The notes beneath the pieces were generated by a model, which did not search any database, had not been told where the DNA came from, and worked only from the letters and a program-made list of their open reading frames with translations. Below, in pieces: positions 35,758-47,645 of a stretch of DNA of 64,000 nt. The stretch is taken from positions 12,028,462-12,092,461 of the forward strand of contig CM069448.1 of NCBI GenBank assembly GCA_035610835.1. The letters are read 5' to 3'. This DNA comes from Ophiura sarsii (Eukaryota; Echinodermata; Ophiuroidea; Amphilepidida; Ophiuridae). The position numbers were made by a program, and so were the translations under genes. Within the stretch, counting starts at the first letter, position 1. The number at the start of each line of letters is the position of its first letter.

Positions 35758-36227
35758 CCCAAAAATCTTGTATAATGTATTTCTTTATCAAGCATTATAC
35801 ACGTTAATGTGTCCAAACGATCTTTAAAAGTATTCAATATACTACATTATAATAAAAATAATCTAAATCTCTGGCCTACGTTGCATAAGTATATTATAAT
35901 CGTTTTAAGCCATAGGCACCAAAAAGTCAAAGAGTCACTTACCTGATTTTTGCGATTGTTATCAAAACTGTCTTTAAACTTGATTAGGAATGCTATAAGC
36001 TATCGCATTTCACACAAAAAACCAAAACTAAATGAGTTTTACAATTCATTAGAAAGAAATTTCATGTTGTCTTCATTAACTTTACTGTATATTCTGCCTG
36101 GAGGGAAACAACAGAGGGTGTCCCATTTGTAAATACATGACATCATAGGTCACCTCATCTATATATGCACCTGAATTGACTCTTTTAAAACAATGAATGG
36201 AGTATTTTTAGATGTGTTGTTGAAAAT

Positions 36228-38034
36228 CACACTTAAAAATAGGTAGTCAAAATTTGACTACTTTCTGTAGTCATTTTCAAATGACCCCTTAGTAAGTCAT
36301 ATATGACCCTTAATAAGTCAAATATGACTGCATACGGGGTTGATTTTTATATTTTGATTTCGTATGAATTAAAAATAACTATATGAATGAAGTCATATTT
36401 GACTTCTATTAAAAAGTCATTTTAAAACAACCCCTTATAAGTTAATTTTGACCCCCATATAGGGTTGTCCTTCATCTTTTGACTTGGTATGAAGTGGAAA
36501 ATGACTATGTTAACATAGTAGTAATTTGACTGGTTTGGGGGGTCACTTTGGAATAGCCCTGGATGTAGTTAATTTGACCACCATACGGGGTTGATATTTG
36601 CCTCTCGACTTTGAATGTAGTTAAATTCGACTTTGTATGTAGTTAATAATAACTAGGTCTATATGGAGTTACAATTTAACTGCAGCAAAAGTCATCGTCA
36701 AAATGACTACCATGCCAGTCAAATATTAAATATTTTATGAATATTTTTGACATAACAATAGCTCAATCCTTCAACCAATTCAAAGAATAACAGCACATAT
36801 TATTTCCATGTATTCAATTTCATCTACAATAATATGAAATTTAATTAAACACTATTTGAAAAACATGTCTCACAACGCCGGCGTCTTGATTAGGCAAATC
36901 ATCTCACAACTAACGTGAATAACACCATGGAAAGTCGATTCGTAGGATAGTATACTGATACATATCTAACCAAAAGGATTTAAGATGGCAGTGATTGTTC
37001 ATATATCAGAAGCACATTATTGTTTTTATGAAGTAATAAACACAATGTTTAAGGCCGTTATAAAGGTTTTCTTGGCCGGAATGAATGCCGACCTCGTGTG
37101 CCGACCTCGTGTTTCCCGACTTACAAATAAATCTAAGTTAAACCAGGGATACTATTAATTTTGGGATAGGAAAGTCCTATACTAACGTACGTAGCGAAAA
37201 CGGACCTTTTGCATATTTGAATAAATTATAGTAATCGTCCGGAATGCGTCCGTGACCGGCGTTTAACGCGTTTAACAATGTTTAACCAGGTTTAACGGCA
37301 GGTTAAACGGCATGTTAGTCAGCATAGGTTTGGGGGCGCTGTAGATTTAAACAGACGACGGTGGCCACGCGAAACCTAAATTTTGAATTCGTAGTGAATA
37401 ACACGTAATCGCGAATTTTAAACTATCATTTTGACAAATACATCATAATTAAAAGGATTTTTATCGTTAACCGGGCGATGACTGTTAAAAATAATTCAAA
37501 ATGGTGCACTCCCGTTGCCAAATTGGGTCATCTGAGAGACGCGTGGCCAGCGTTGCGTCGTCTGCTACAATCATCACGCCTGATCGGTATAGCGCCCCCA
37601 ATTCTATGCTGACTAAGTTCAATTTAAAAGTGGACCCGATCGGCAAGCTCAGTGACACACCCCTGGTTAAACCTTTGACTGCAATGAAGTCAACATTTGA
37701 CTATAACGAAGTCAAAATTTGACTACAATGAAGTCAAAAGGTAAATGAATAAAATGACCCTATTGTCAAATGGATTTGACCCTTTCCATATTATTATTGA
37801 CTACATTCAAGTCATTATTGACTACCATCTTGACCCTTTCCATAAATATTGACTAGTAATTATTAAATTAATGACTACATTCAGGTCATATTGACTACCA
37901 CCAGGGTCAAAATTATTTGACTACATCTACAGGGTTATAAATGACCCTAATGGGTTCGGTGCATAGTTGACCCTCAAAATGGGGTCAAAAATGACTATTA
38001 TAGGGTCATTTTTGACTACCTATTTTTAAGTGTG
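36228..38034. mobile_element. Inverted-repeat element rich in TGACTA/TAGTCA motifs
   Basis: The ends CACACTTAAAAATAGGTAGT and ACTACCTATTTTTAAGTGTG are perfectly inverted and flanked by AAAT on both sides. The interior (about 1.28 kb without its insert) is packed with AGTCAAATTTGACT, TAGTCAT and GGGGTTGAT/ATxACCC motifs in both orientations and lacks any gene. A CAGGG-family element sits at 37144-37665. Confidence 0.85.
37144..37665 (+). mobile_element. CAGGG-family element copy C, 7-bp target duplication
   Basis: Runs CAGGGATACTATTAATTTTG to ACACACCCCTG with GTTAAAC on both sides (37137-37143 and 37666-37672). About 522 bp and close to copy A throughout, including the GTTTAAC cluster near 37260-37310. 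Non-autonomous. Confidence 0.9.
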
Positions 38035-39099
38035 AAATGTCAACAATAGGCCTATGTCTGAAATATTGCATTATTGCAACATCATTAACATTTGAACTTT
38101 GAATAGGTAATGCGTATAAAATCCCTTAAAATCAACAAGAAGAGATGCTGTAGGCCTACTCAAGTTTGTCAGAAAATGTTTTTTTTTTGCACAATAGGCC
38201 CTAATGCAAGTTTTGGCAAGACTAAACATGGGTCGGGAAGGCAACAGGAAACTGGGAATCAACTTCCATTCAAGCGCTACGAGCGCCATCAATTTTTTTA
38301 AATTTTAGTTCGTTAGAGCCAAAATGTACCGTCAAAGTAGTGTAAAATCGCAAATTTACGGTCGGTGCATGGTCTTGTCCGAGGTTCCATTATCGCCCCT
38401 CCATAACTAGTTACGCACCCGGCTACGCACTGGTATTACACACTTTAGGTTTTAATCAAGGACGCTCTAATTATATATCTATCTAATTATATATCCTAGG
38501 TTTTAAGGGTGCACACCACTATTACGATCAATTCGAGACCTCATTACGATCGCCATCACGCAGCTACTCCCTAAATAACGGAAGGAATTGTTCATATTGA
38601 CATTTTGGCATTCAAAATGATAGAATTTGGTCTCTATTTGTTCCCTGAATTGTAGCCGATATATTTTGAACAAAAATAGTAGGGGAGGATGGGGCAACTG
38701 GTCCGGTTAAGCATATTTCATGATATAAAAGACTAAAGCTTATATATCCTGGGTGTGCACAATGAGCTGCGATGCGCTCAACGAACGCGTCGGCGTCGCA
38801 ATTCACGGCGCGTGTACCCCACCGCACCTGCGCTGCGTTGGTCGTCTACGCAACAAGCGTGCAACAAGTTGTCAACCATCCGTGCAGGCCTACGACTCAC
38901 TTCCCCGGTGGTAGGGGGAGTTTTTTTTATAAATGGCACTGTACTGTGTAAGTCAAAATGCCTAGACCGTAGTGTGCACTGTGTAGTGCTCTGACTGGTG
39001 TTCGATGTGGAATAATTAGTCAACACAGCAGGGAAAGCACGTTATTATTGGTCAATTAAGTATATACAATAATCTCGTCATGGTTGTAGAGGCCGCAGC
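38035..39099. other. Upstream flank of the fibrocystin-L-like gene
   Basis: No gene or paired repeat is recognised. A moderately GC-rich patch lies at 38750-38920. A promoter for the downstream gene should lie in or near the last part of this stretch, but I see no decisive core element. Confidence 0.4.
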
Positions 39100-39245
39100 A
39101 TGCAATGAAGTGATCTTTGCTGAAGCTCATTTTGAATTTGGTACCCCAGCAGCAGTGACGGGAGATATGTAATATGTACTAATTCAATCAAGTAGCAAAA
39201 ACGGAGCATTCAACTTGCAATTTATTACAAGGAACTTGAGCCATT
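39100..39245 (+). promoter_or_regulatory. Putative 5' untranslated region and start context
   Basis: The ATG at 39246 has A at -3 and G at +4, a favourable animal start context. An in-frame TGA sits three codons upstream (39237-39239), which argues that the frame begins here. The transcription start is not determined. Confidence 0.35.
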
Positions 39246-39318
39246 ATGGCATTGCCGCCGCCTTTTGCAGCCAGAAGAAGGAGCGTGCCCTTAATTTTGT
39301 TTCTAGCTGTTTATGCTG
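39246..39318 (+). CDS. PKHD1L1: Fibrocystin-L-like gene, signal-peptide exon
   Basis: The exon encodes MALPPPFAARRRSVPLILFL followed by AVYA: a basic n-region (RRR) and a hydrophobic core, a classic cleavable signal peptide. It ends one base into a codon at a consensus GTAAGT donor (39319). Fibrocystin-L is a very large single-pass membrane protein of about 4,200 residues whose extracellular part starts with IPT/TIG repeats, so a secreted start is expected. Linking this exon to the downstream ones is inference: same strand, right order, phase 1, but the exon that should follow directly was not found. It could instead begin a different secreted protein. Confidence 0.55.
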
Positions 39319-39689
39319 GTAAGTCACAATATAATGTTAAACATTGATTAGTAACGAGCCACCTATTTATACTGTAACAGAGCGCCAATATATAACCCGA
39401 AACCACGTCATGAATGCTGTATAGGTATTATCATGTTAATGGTAATTCATTTGCCTTTCAGATTTTAGTTCCTTGAAATCTGCTATTTACGGGCATAATC
39501 CAATTTTTTTAAATATAATGACAATGACGTCTTTGCAGTAGGGCCTATGACTATGAGTGACTAAATTGTGTAGGAAGACAGTTCGATGATCATTTCTGCA
39601 GCTTTGTACATCAAGCCTTGTGCTTTTGATTAATAACGGATTTCTTTATATAAGATCATAATATCCTCTTCCACAGTTTATAATTGAAC

Positions 39690-40159
39690 ACCCTTAGCTC
39701 TTTCCACGCGGCTATTGGTTTTACCATATTATAAAAAACAGATTTTCAGAAACCACAAAAAACAATATACTGTATATTTTACAGTCTTTTATTGCTTTTT
39801 TTTCCAATGCAAAGTAAAATTTACAGGCGTTTGTTGAAAATGTTGTAAAATTAACGGTAAAAAGGCTGGCAGCCAATCTGCCAACAAACCCCTGTAAAAT
39901 TTACATTGATGACATTTAAGACTTGGTCATCGAATTGACAAGTCTTTTTGTGTGTAGCGAATGTTGAGAATGTTTAAATCTTAAGCCACTAGCTCAACTT
40001 TTCATTTTAGTCAACGATGGCTTAAATCAAAATCAAGTGTGAAAAATAGAGTATTTTACCGTTTTTTTAGAAACCCCGACTTAACCCCCACCCAACCCAC
40101 ATTTTGTGAAATGTTGGAATGTCGCTTGCAGACGTCTGCCGCGTGGAAAGTGTTAAAGG
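39690..40159. mobile_element. Inverted-repeat element with CTTTCCACGCGGC ends
   Basis: CCCTTAGCTCTTTCCACGCG at 39691 is roughly complementary to GCCGCGTGGAAAGTGTTAAA near 40140. A second family member is at 58652-58914. The interior has no gene. It lies in the long first intron of the fibrocystin-L-like gene, if exon 1 is correctly linked. Confidence 0.65.
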
Positions 40160-40419
40160 TTCTTCCTTAGAAGCTAGCCTTTAGGTTAATTGCTAGAAAC
40201 TTTAAAGGTTGCACATACAGAACATTTCAAGAACCTTTTTAGGTTCTACTTGGAACAGCTTTTTCTAAGAGTGTAGGACTATACTAGTATAAATACCGTT
40301 TGGATATCTGGTTTTATCATGTACAATGGAAAGCCGATTTCTTTGCAAACAGCCCTAAAAAATGAAATTGAGCTGGTACCATCTATGCGGTGCGCAGCAC
40401 CGCACTCCGAGCTATGCTC

Positions 40420-40834
40420 AATTTTCAAACTCATTTGGTGCGATCTGGTGTCTACTTTTGACCAATATTGTATTGAAAAGCCATCGCTTCATTTTCAATA
40501 AATATTTTGTTTTTTATCAATGCACGAAAGAAGTTGAGCAATTTTTATACTGATATATTCTTGATTTTAGTATAGATGGTTTAAAAGCTCCAACAGGGGG
40601 AGTCTAAGGGGGGATGTGCCCCCCCCCCCTCAGAAGTAGAATTTGTTTTTAATTTTCAAACTCATTTGGTGTGATCTGGTGTATACTTTTGACCAATATT
40701 GTATTGAAAAGCCATCACTTAATTTTCAATAAATATTTTGTTTTTTATCAATGCACGAAAGAAGTTGAGCATTTTTTATACTGATATATTCTTGATTTTA
40801 GTATTAGATGCTTTAAAAGCTCCAACAGGGGGGG
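40420..40834 (+). repeat. Direct duplication, unit about 185 bp
   Basis: AATTTTCAAACTCATTTGGT occurs at 40420 and again near 40651, each followed by the same 180 bases to AAAAGCTCCAACAGGGGG. Copy 2 ends in a G run of more than 20 (40829-40852). No coding content. Confidence 0.85.
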
Positions 40835-40924
40835 GGGGGGGGGGGGGGGGGGTGGCAACTTTTTTTAGTTATATAGAACAAAACATCACACTTATGACCA
40901 AAACAAATAAAAACGGCAATCCCT

Positions 40925-41085
40925 CAACATGCACTTTTTAAAGTTCGCGGCGATCGAAAGTCCCAGTGTCGATGATGTCATAGTTATACAATGCTCATGC
41001 GAAAATTTGAGCACCGATACCCATGACGTCATCGACACCGGGACTTTCGATCGCCGCGAATTTTAAAAATTGCATGTTGAGCGAT
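40925..41085. repeat. GC-rich hairpin
   Basis: AACATGCACTTTTTAAAGTT and CGGCGATCGAAAGTCCC at left pair with GGGACTTTCGATCGCCGCG and AAATTGCATGTT at right, around a loop near 41000. Arms are about 65 bp with few mismatches. Confidence 0.8.
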
Positions 41086-41627
41086 GGCAGTTTTTATTAA
41101 TTTTTGCGACTAGTATGGTGCTTTGTTCTATATAATTACGTTATTTCGGCTCGATAATTATTTTTCTAACAAATAATGCTCAATGTTGTGCTTGCGGGAC
41201 CCTTCTTAATGGAAGACATGACACTCAGGGATGATTTCATATGGAGTAACTCATGTATAATAATATCAAAATATGGAGTTGCCCATGTATCATGTACGGT
41301 GAATCAACAAATTTAGGACTCTGTTTCATGACATTTTTTTAACATTTTCAAAACCACTGGACCATGACCAATTCACCGTCAGCGCAAAGCCAAATAAATA
41401 CTGATAATATTCTGAAAATCTGGGATTAATCCAATCAAAAATAAGACCGCTATCATAATTTGCGTAAACCATATCATTAGTTTGTATGGGATTTACACAT
41501 ACAAACCAGAAAATGATATGGTTTACATTTCACTACTTGGCATTCTTAAATATTTTAAATCATCTATCAGTAACAAGAGTAAAGATAAGTTTGGTACTCC
41601 TCTTAATTCTGGCACAAATCATTTATA

Positions 41628-42692
41628 CGAGGGTCATTCAATAAGTTCTACCTCCTACCTCATAACTTTGCTATTATACAAGCCAGTCGTATGAAATATT
41701 CCACAATTGAAGCTTTGAATCTCAGCTACAAAATCATAGTAGATTGGTCTAAATAATCATTGTACTTTTCTGGATATGCAGTAAAAACCAAACCTCCATT
41801 TAGTGCGACGGAAACGGGTAAAAAACAGCCAATGTCTCCTAAGTGATATTCATTTGGGCAATTCTAAGGGACAAAATGAACCTATCGGTCAATTGCAATC
41901 GTTCTAAGTTACAAATATCTCTTGAACAGACTTTAAACAATACAAGTGACTGATTTCTTGGCTGAAAATGCACTCTAATTAGCCAGAACCAGACCATGGC
42001 AGCCATCAATTTTAACCCTACCCTAGAGAACCGCTGCAAAAGTTATATTTGCTTTTCATAGAAACTAAGAGATCTTCATCATACAGGACTAAATGGATAT
42101 ATTTCAAGTCTCTCGAAGATATATTTTCTGTCACTGACTACCTGATTAACTTTTCTAAATGTTGCATAAGAAAAACTGATAAAGTTACTATCGTGTTAAG
42201 ATTTAACATTCGAGGAATCACTGTGGCTTGACTTGTTACAACGAACATTTGACTGAATATTAGTATTCCAGTATGCTAAAGGCTTGTCAATACATTCGTG
42301 TTGATACTATTTACAAGCAACAAAGGTTAATATTGCCTAAAATCTGATTTATACATGATACTATGATAGTATAGCATTATATTCAGCAAGCATCCATTGT
42401 TTTCTATGTTCAGTATTTAAATCGGGCGGTTATACTTATAGGCCTAATCATACAATACGGAGAGAAAAAACGAAAAAACATGTATTTATCGTTAGGGTAG
42501 TTTTCCGTGTCCGTTGTCCAAAATCTCTCTCTAGCTTTGATTGCATCATGACAAAAATGAAATAGGTATCAATTGGCATTTACTATAAATGTGTAGCTAT
42601 GATTCAGAGCTATAATCATGACAAATGTCAAGAGGCTGATTCATATTTGCGATGTTATGAGTGAGGAGGTAGAACTTATTGAATGACCCTCG
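41628..42692. mobile_element. Mariner-like element, 38-bp inverted ends, TA duplication
   Basis: CGAGGGTCATTCAATAAGTT continuing CTACCTCC at left is mirrored at right, ending GAATGACCCTCG; TA flanks both ends (41626-41627 and 42693-42694). The length (1,065 bp) suits a decayed or deleted mariner, and terminal GGGTCATTCAATAAG-type text is common in that group. I see no intact transposase or D-D-D/E motifs. Confidence 0.85.
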
Positions 42693-42720
42693 TAGCTACA
42701 TACTCTCTTATCTTAATTCC

Positions 42721-43005
42721 AAAGATTGAAAATTCAATCTAAAAGATTGACTTTTCAATCTTTCATAGATTGCCGTGAGGGAACAAACTTTTAAGTTTGA
42801 CATTCAATCTTTTTTTGGATTGGAAGGTTTCAATCTGAAACAGATTGAAGGTATCAATCTATTAGATTGATATGTTCAATCTAATTTGGATTGAAAACTT
42901 TTCCAATCAAGAATTTAGATTGAACTATTCAATTTATTGGATTGAAAGTTTCAATCGTTTTTCGATTGGAAAGTTTTCAATCTGTAGTAAAAGATTGATA
43001 TTTTC
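42721..43005. repeat. Alternating AGATTG / CAATCT array
   Basis: Eleven GATTG and nine CAATC pentamers occur in about 285 bases and alternate in orientation almost without exception; the one gap is filled by CAATTT. Spacing between neighbours is roughly 8-20 bases, so adjacent motifs can pair into short hairpins throughout. It begins just after the mariner-like element at 42692. Confidence 0.9.
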
Positions 43006-43138
43006 AAGCCTACATATAGATATTTTCGTACACACGAATAATTGACTGGCAATTGGAAGAACAATATCATTGGGCTCTTTATTGACATACTCCCAAAAAA
43101 TTGTTCATGTGTACATTTTTTTTGAGAATTAACGTTCT

Positions 43139-44015
43139 TAGGGACCGTTCATTATTTATGGTGGGGGGGGGGGGGGGTTGGGACAAATTTGAGACTTGTA
43201 TAATAAAATTACCTAACCCCCCCTACAGCTGAAACTGAAAATTACATGACCCCCCTGCTAACCAGTAGCTTTTTACACCCCCCCCCCCCCCCCCCCTCCA
43301 TAAAAAAATCAACTTGTCACATACTTATGGGGGCTGTCTTTACCTTTGGAATTTTGTTCATGGATATGTTGGCAAATTCTGTTTGTGCCCTATCTGAACG
43401 ACCAATAATTTGATGATGGCCCTTCTTTTTATTGTGTGAAATTAGTAATGGGGAGCGTAGCGAGCGGATATTGTGTCATATTTATACATTTTGGGTGGTT
43501 TTGTGAGTCTTTATAACCCGAACAAGTTAGCCTTCATTCTGAGCAGATATATACGTATAATCCAGTAAAACGTTCTACTTTTGTGAGCATTGGTGCAAAG
43601 CTGAGACGAGGTGAAAAGCATGCAATAAATCACATTTTTTTAAATCATAAAATTGGATTTTGTTACATTATACACCCCGTGGCTCTAATTTCTCGACTGT
43701 TGATGATTATATATATGTTTTTCCACCATGTATCGTCCGAGGCACAGAAAGATTTGCTGTCCAGAAGTCGTCTCATAGTAACAGATTTTGAAGTCGATAT
43801 GTTTTAAGAAAATATGCGCGAAGCGCAGAAAAAAATTGCATTTACACTCCAAAATAGCCTCTAAAATCACCCCAATCACCACCATCTTTATATTTAAAAA
43901 AAAGTTACACAACCCCCCTTGTTTAAGTATTACAACATATGAAAGTTACATGACCCCCCCCCCCCCTATAGTTTACCCAACCCCCTCCAGCATAAATATT
44001 GAACGGTCCCCTACT
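43139..44015. mobile_element. TAGGGACCGTTCAT-ended element with C/G runs
   Basis: The left edge TAGGGACCGTTCATTATTTA is complementary to the right edge ATAAATATTGAACGGTCCCC. Long G and C runs sit inside both ends (43164-43177, 43278-43296, 43946-43967), with ACATGACCCCCC-type repeats. No gene is visible. The assembly gap starts 16 bases further on. Confidence 0.7.
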
Positions 44016-44031
44016 TGCCATTTATTTATGC

Positions 44032-44131
44032 NNNNNNNNNNNNNNNNNNNNNNNNNNNNNNNNNNNNNNNNNNNNNNNNNNNNNNNNNNNNNNNNNNNNN
44101 NNNNNNNNNNNNNNNNNNNNNNNNNNNNNNN
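44032..44131. other. Assembly gap, 100 N
   Basis: Exactly 100 undetermined bases, the conventional placeholder for a gap of unknown size. Frames that appear to cross it are artefacts. It lies in the interval where one exon of the fibrocystin-L-like gene is expected. Confidence 1.
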
Positions 44132-44579
44132 TGCAGTGGGCTGTATCTTACTATAATTTGCCTTGTGTTGTAATGTTGAACCCGCCAATCCGAGGACCTT
44201 TGTCCCTACCAGCCGGCAATGTGAGGACAAAAAGAAAGTGAGGACCTTTTTTGAAGTCCTCTTTTTTTTACCCCCTATATGTATGTGAGTATGTATCCTG
44301 AAAAGGCTCTCTCATTTCTCATCTAATAGCCGTGAACCTTGCACTGATACTAGATGATGACCTGACACGGGTTATAAGCTATAAATGGCCGAAAACCGTA
44401 CAGAATTGACCAAGATATGGGCAAACGAACAAAAATTCAGGGCTTTTTCAGCCTATTTCTACTGGCCATTTTTGTTTATCTCTATGCGTACTGTAACTAT
44501 GCAGTCGGCGCGCGTAACACATAGCGTGTGGTAGTATAGACGCGCGCACACAAGCGGGCTGGGAAATAATGGGAAAATA

Positions 44580-45170
44580 CGCCGTGCTACGGGAGATGGC
44601 TAAGATTTAGACCTTGGGGTTGAAATTTGCCGGGAGACGGGGTGTAAATGGAGTATGTGAAGTAGGGGCCGGGGTTAATGAAGAAATGTGGAATGACCGA
44701 AGGCCATAAGGTAACGAAATAATGTGGTTTCTTAGAACAAAACATGATATGGTGAATCTAAATTACGTTACATGGTGTCAGATGTGGGATTTGATACTGT
44801 ATGTGACACGCGGGGCGGACAAATATTGGAGAAATACGCCACGCTACGAGAGATGGTTAAGGTTAGGCCTTGGCGTTGAGATAAGCCGCTGGGCGGGAAC
44901 TTTAGGAGTTGGGGGTAAAGATATGCCACAGGGCGGGGCGGGGGCGGTAACGAATGGGGTTGTGTGTAATGATGTAATGTGGTTTGGGAGGCAGGGGCAA
45001 TGAAGAAATGTGATGCTAAATTGTGTAACGGATATTCCACGGGGCGGGCGGGGGCGGGGGCAGGGCGGGGGAGTGACGGGTGGGTACGGGAGATGGTTAA
45101 GGTTTAGGCCTTGGAGTTGAAATATGCCACGGGGCATGGGTGGGCGGGGGGTCTTTTTTAATTTGTTAAT
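44580..45170 (+). repeat. GC-rich imperfect tandem repeat, unit about 250 bp
   Basis: GGGAGATGGCTAAGATTTAG at 44590, GAGAGATGGTTAAGG at 44849 and GGGAGATGGTTAAGG at 45088 start similar blocks that continue TTGGxGTTGAxAT and xGCCACGGGGC with GGGGCGGGGGC strings. Long proline/glycine frames on either strand are by-products of base composition. Confidence 0.6.
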
Positions 45171-46478
45171 TGAAACTTTTGAATTAAAACAAAACCTTTT
45201 GTAGGTGTTCTATCTGGTAGGCCCTACTCCCTAGCGGGAGAGCCCCGGACGGGCGTCCCGCTAGTAATTAAAATTTGTACAAAATGGAAGTAAACTATGA
45301 ATATGAGCTTTTTGGGCAGGAGTTCCATGGGGGCATAATAATGTATCCCTAGTCGGATAATTGAACGAACACATTGAAGCAGTAATTTCGTACTTTGCTT
45401 GAAGCCATATAAAAATAAGCATGAACATTTCGGGCGTGATTATCTTTGTGTTGCGTGTGTGGTGTTCGTTCAGTTTTTAATAATACTATAGTACTCAATG
45501 AGCAAGAGCTAGCTCTGACACATAGCTCTATGCAAGGAAACACACCTTTTTAACCACCTCTTGCATTGCAATGCAAGATCCTCATGACACGGTATTGGTA
45601 GATTGTAATTGGGCATCTATATGAGAGTGTTATTATTGAGGCACTGGAAAGACAACGCTAAGTTAGAATAACGGTATTTATTGTTAAATATTTTAATCAC
45701 CCCCCCCCCCCCCCCCCCCCCCACCCCTTTCTACTCTCGAAAACTTACCGGTAAGTTTACCTGCCCATCAGACCAGTTTTCTTTACATTGTAAAACATGT
45801 TAAAAAGTATCTTCAAGTTAATGAGAACTTAGAGTTTATATTTATCGGGTTGCTCTTTCTACTGGGAAAGTTATCCCAGGTGTTCTCTCTACGTATTCAG
45901 AGGGTAACACATGATCATTCTAGGATCTTGAAATACCCCCCTATTTGACGGCGTTTAACTGACAATTTTGCTAATTTGACCCCCTTTTCACCCCAAAGTG
46001 GCAACATTTTGTCTGAAAATAACTCCCCTTTTTCCCCAATTTCAAGACCCCCGTTTTTGCGCAAAAACGAGGACACATTTGTTTCAAATACCCCCTTTTT
46101 CTTATTCTCAGGACAATTTGATATATGACACAACTCTCATTCTAACTTTTTTCTTCTTTTTTCGCTGACATAGCCTCCAAAAATAACCCCCAAATTTTTT
46201 GAAATCATGGAGATAGCTTCCAAAAACACCCCTTATATTGGGAAATCGCGGACATTTATATGCGCGGAATGTCCGCAGACATGGTACAAAAATCCCCCCT
46301 TTTCCGCGATTTTTCGAATGATCATGTGTACACAAAGTCAATGTTGACTGAAACCACTGAGTATTTATCGTTACCAAACCTGGTGTTTGCAGGTTTTGCC
46401 TTTAGAAAACTTAGTGTTTATTAACGTTATTTGACCGTTTCTACGAAAAGGCCGGTTGGTACCATTAATTACCCTTAA
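45171..46478. other. No gene recognised; poly-C run and CCCC/TTTT low-complexity segment
   Basis: A poly-C run lies at 45700-45722. From about 45930 to 46320 short repeats alternate CCCCC and TTTTT (for example AAAAATAACCCCCAAA and ATCCCCCCTTTTCCG) with ATTTTTxGAAAT text. No paired ends are found. Confidence 0.45.
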
Positions 46479-46600
46479 AGGGGCATTAAGAGATGTGGTG
46501 GAGGCAGCGCCCTCAATTACAAAATAATGGCAATTTTTAATGTTCATCTTGAATTCTGAAGTAAATTAATTAAAAAAGTTCAACATGACATTGTGTCCCT
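46479..46600. mobile_element. Small TTAA-target element, 122 bp
   Basis: AGGGGCAT at left and TGTCCCT at right are rough inverted ends, and TTAA lies directly outside both (46475-46478 and 46601-46604). The internal TTCATCTTGAATTCTGAAG matches 9855-9875. Non-coding. Confidence 0.6.
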
Positions 46601-47133
46601 TTAAGTTGCCCAGTATAGAAACGGTTCTATAAGCTAGCATTTCTAATGTTGATGAATAGAAGTTGTTAAGTGCTTCAGAAGATAAGTGGTGATTAGTGTT
46701 CATCAATATATGCCCAGCAAATGGGTAAACAAACTATTTGGGTCGGTGAGAAGGGAGATCAATAACTTCTAATTTGATAGACCATGCAAATGATGGTTAG
46801 ATTACAATTCATGAATTGGTTCTCTTTTCTAAATAGCCCATCATGATACATTAAATGATTAATGTATCGGTTGAGACTAATGTACCCCTCTTATTGCAGT
46901 TGATTCTGTTATTGTTAAGGTTTGGGTATAGTGGAGGGGTACATATGGAACTCTTTCCAAGCTTTGTTATGGTCAGTTCATTGTGTTCATTGTGTTTGTA
47001 TGAATCATAGCCCCCAACTCAACACTAAAAGTGGATACCCTAGAATGGGGATACTTTGACCCACTTTTCTTACATTTTTATTTTTATTCATTGCATGGAA
47101 GATACTTTTTGTCGGTAAACCTGACTAGTTGAT

Positions 47134-47645
47134 ACTAAACACTTCAAAAGAAGTAAGTTCCCCTTTAGGGGTTCCCTTATATTTCCAAAACAATACATTG
47201 GAATGAAATGGGGTTTTCAGTCAAATGATTATGGGCTTCATACCAATACTTGACCAAAATTTCAAATCAACAGGTTCTGTCATGCTCGAGTGAGCACGTA
47301 TTGAATGACAGAATGCCCCATTTCAAAAGTTGCTAGAATTCTGGTACAACAAGAGATGGACTTCCATATCGAGTAGCGCGCCTCATCAACACTATGAGAA
47401 ATCGATGTCGTCAATTGATACACCAACGTGGTGGATACACACACTACTAAACATTATTTTGAAATGGAACATTCTGTCATTCAATACAAGCTCACTCAAT
47501 CATGACAGAACCTGTTGATTTGAAATTTTGGTCAAGTATTGGTATGAACCTCATAACAAAAACCCATTTCAACCCAATGTATATTTTTGAAAATATATGG
47601 GAAACCATAAAGGGGAACTTAACTTCTTTTGAAGTGTTTATAATA
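47134..47645. mobile_element. Foldback element, arms about 140 bp
   Basis: TAAACACTTCAAAAGAAGTA at left pairs with ACTTCTTTTGAAGTGTTTAT at right, and inner segments (ACAGGTTCTGTCATG with CATGACAGAACCTG) also pair. The 220-bp middle has its own weaker inverted text (GAATGACAGAATG with CATTCTGTCATTC). No gene. The flanks 46605-47133 and 47646-48476 show nothing else I recognise. Confidence 0.75.

Noticed and set aside
42721..43005. CRISPR-like array
   Set aside because: Motifs are only 5-6 bases and alternate in orientation; this is animal DNA with no cas genes.
43788..44241. Frames on both strands crossing 44032-44131
   Set aside because: They run through 100 N and have no sequence support.
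44722..45137. Proline/glycine-rich frames
   Set aside because: By-products of a GC-rich imperfect tandem repeat; they occur on both strands.
46900..46990. Possible missing exon after a TTATTGCAG acceptor
   Set aside because: In the phase required by exon 1 the frame hits a stop after nine codons, and the text lacks IPT/TIG signals.
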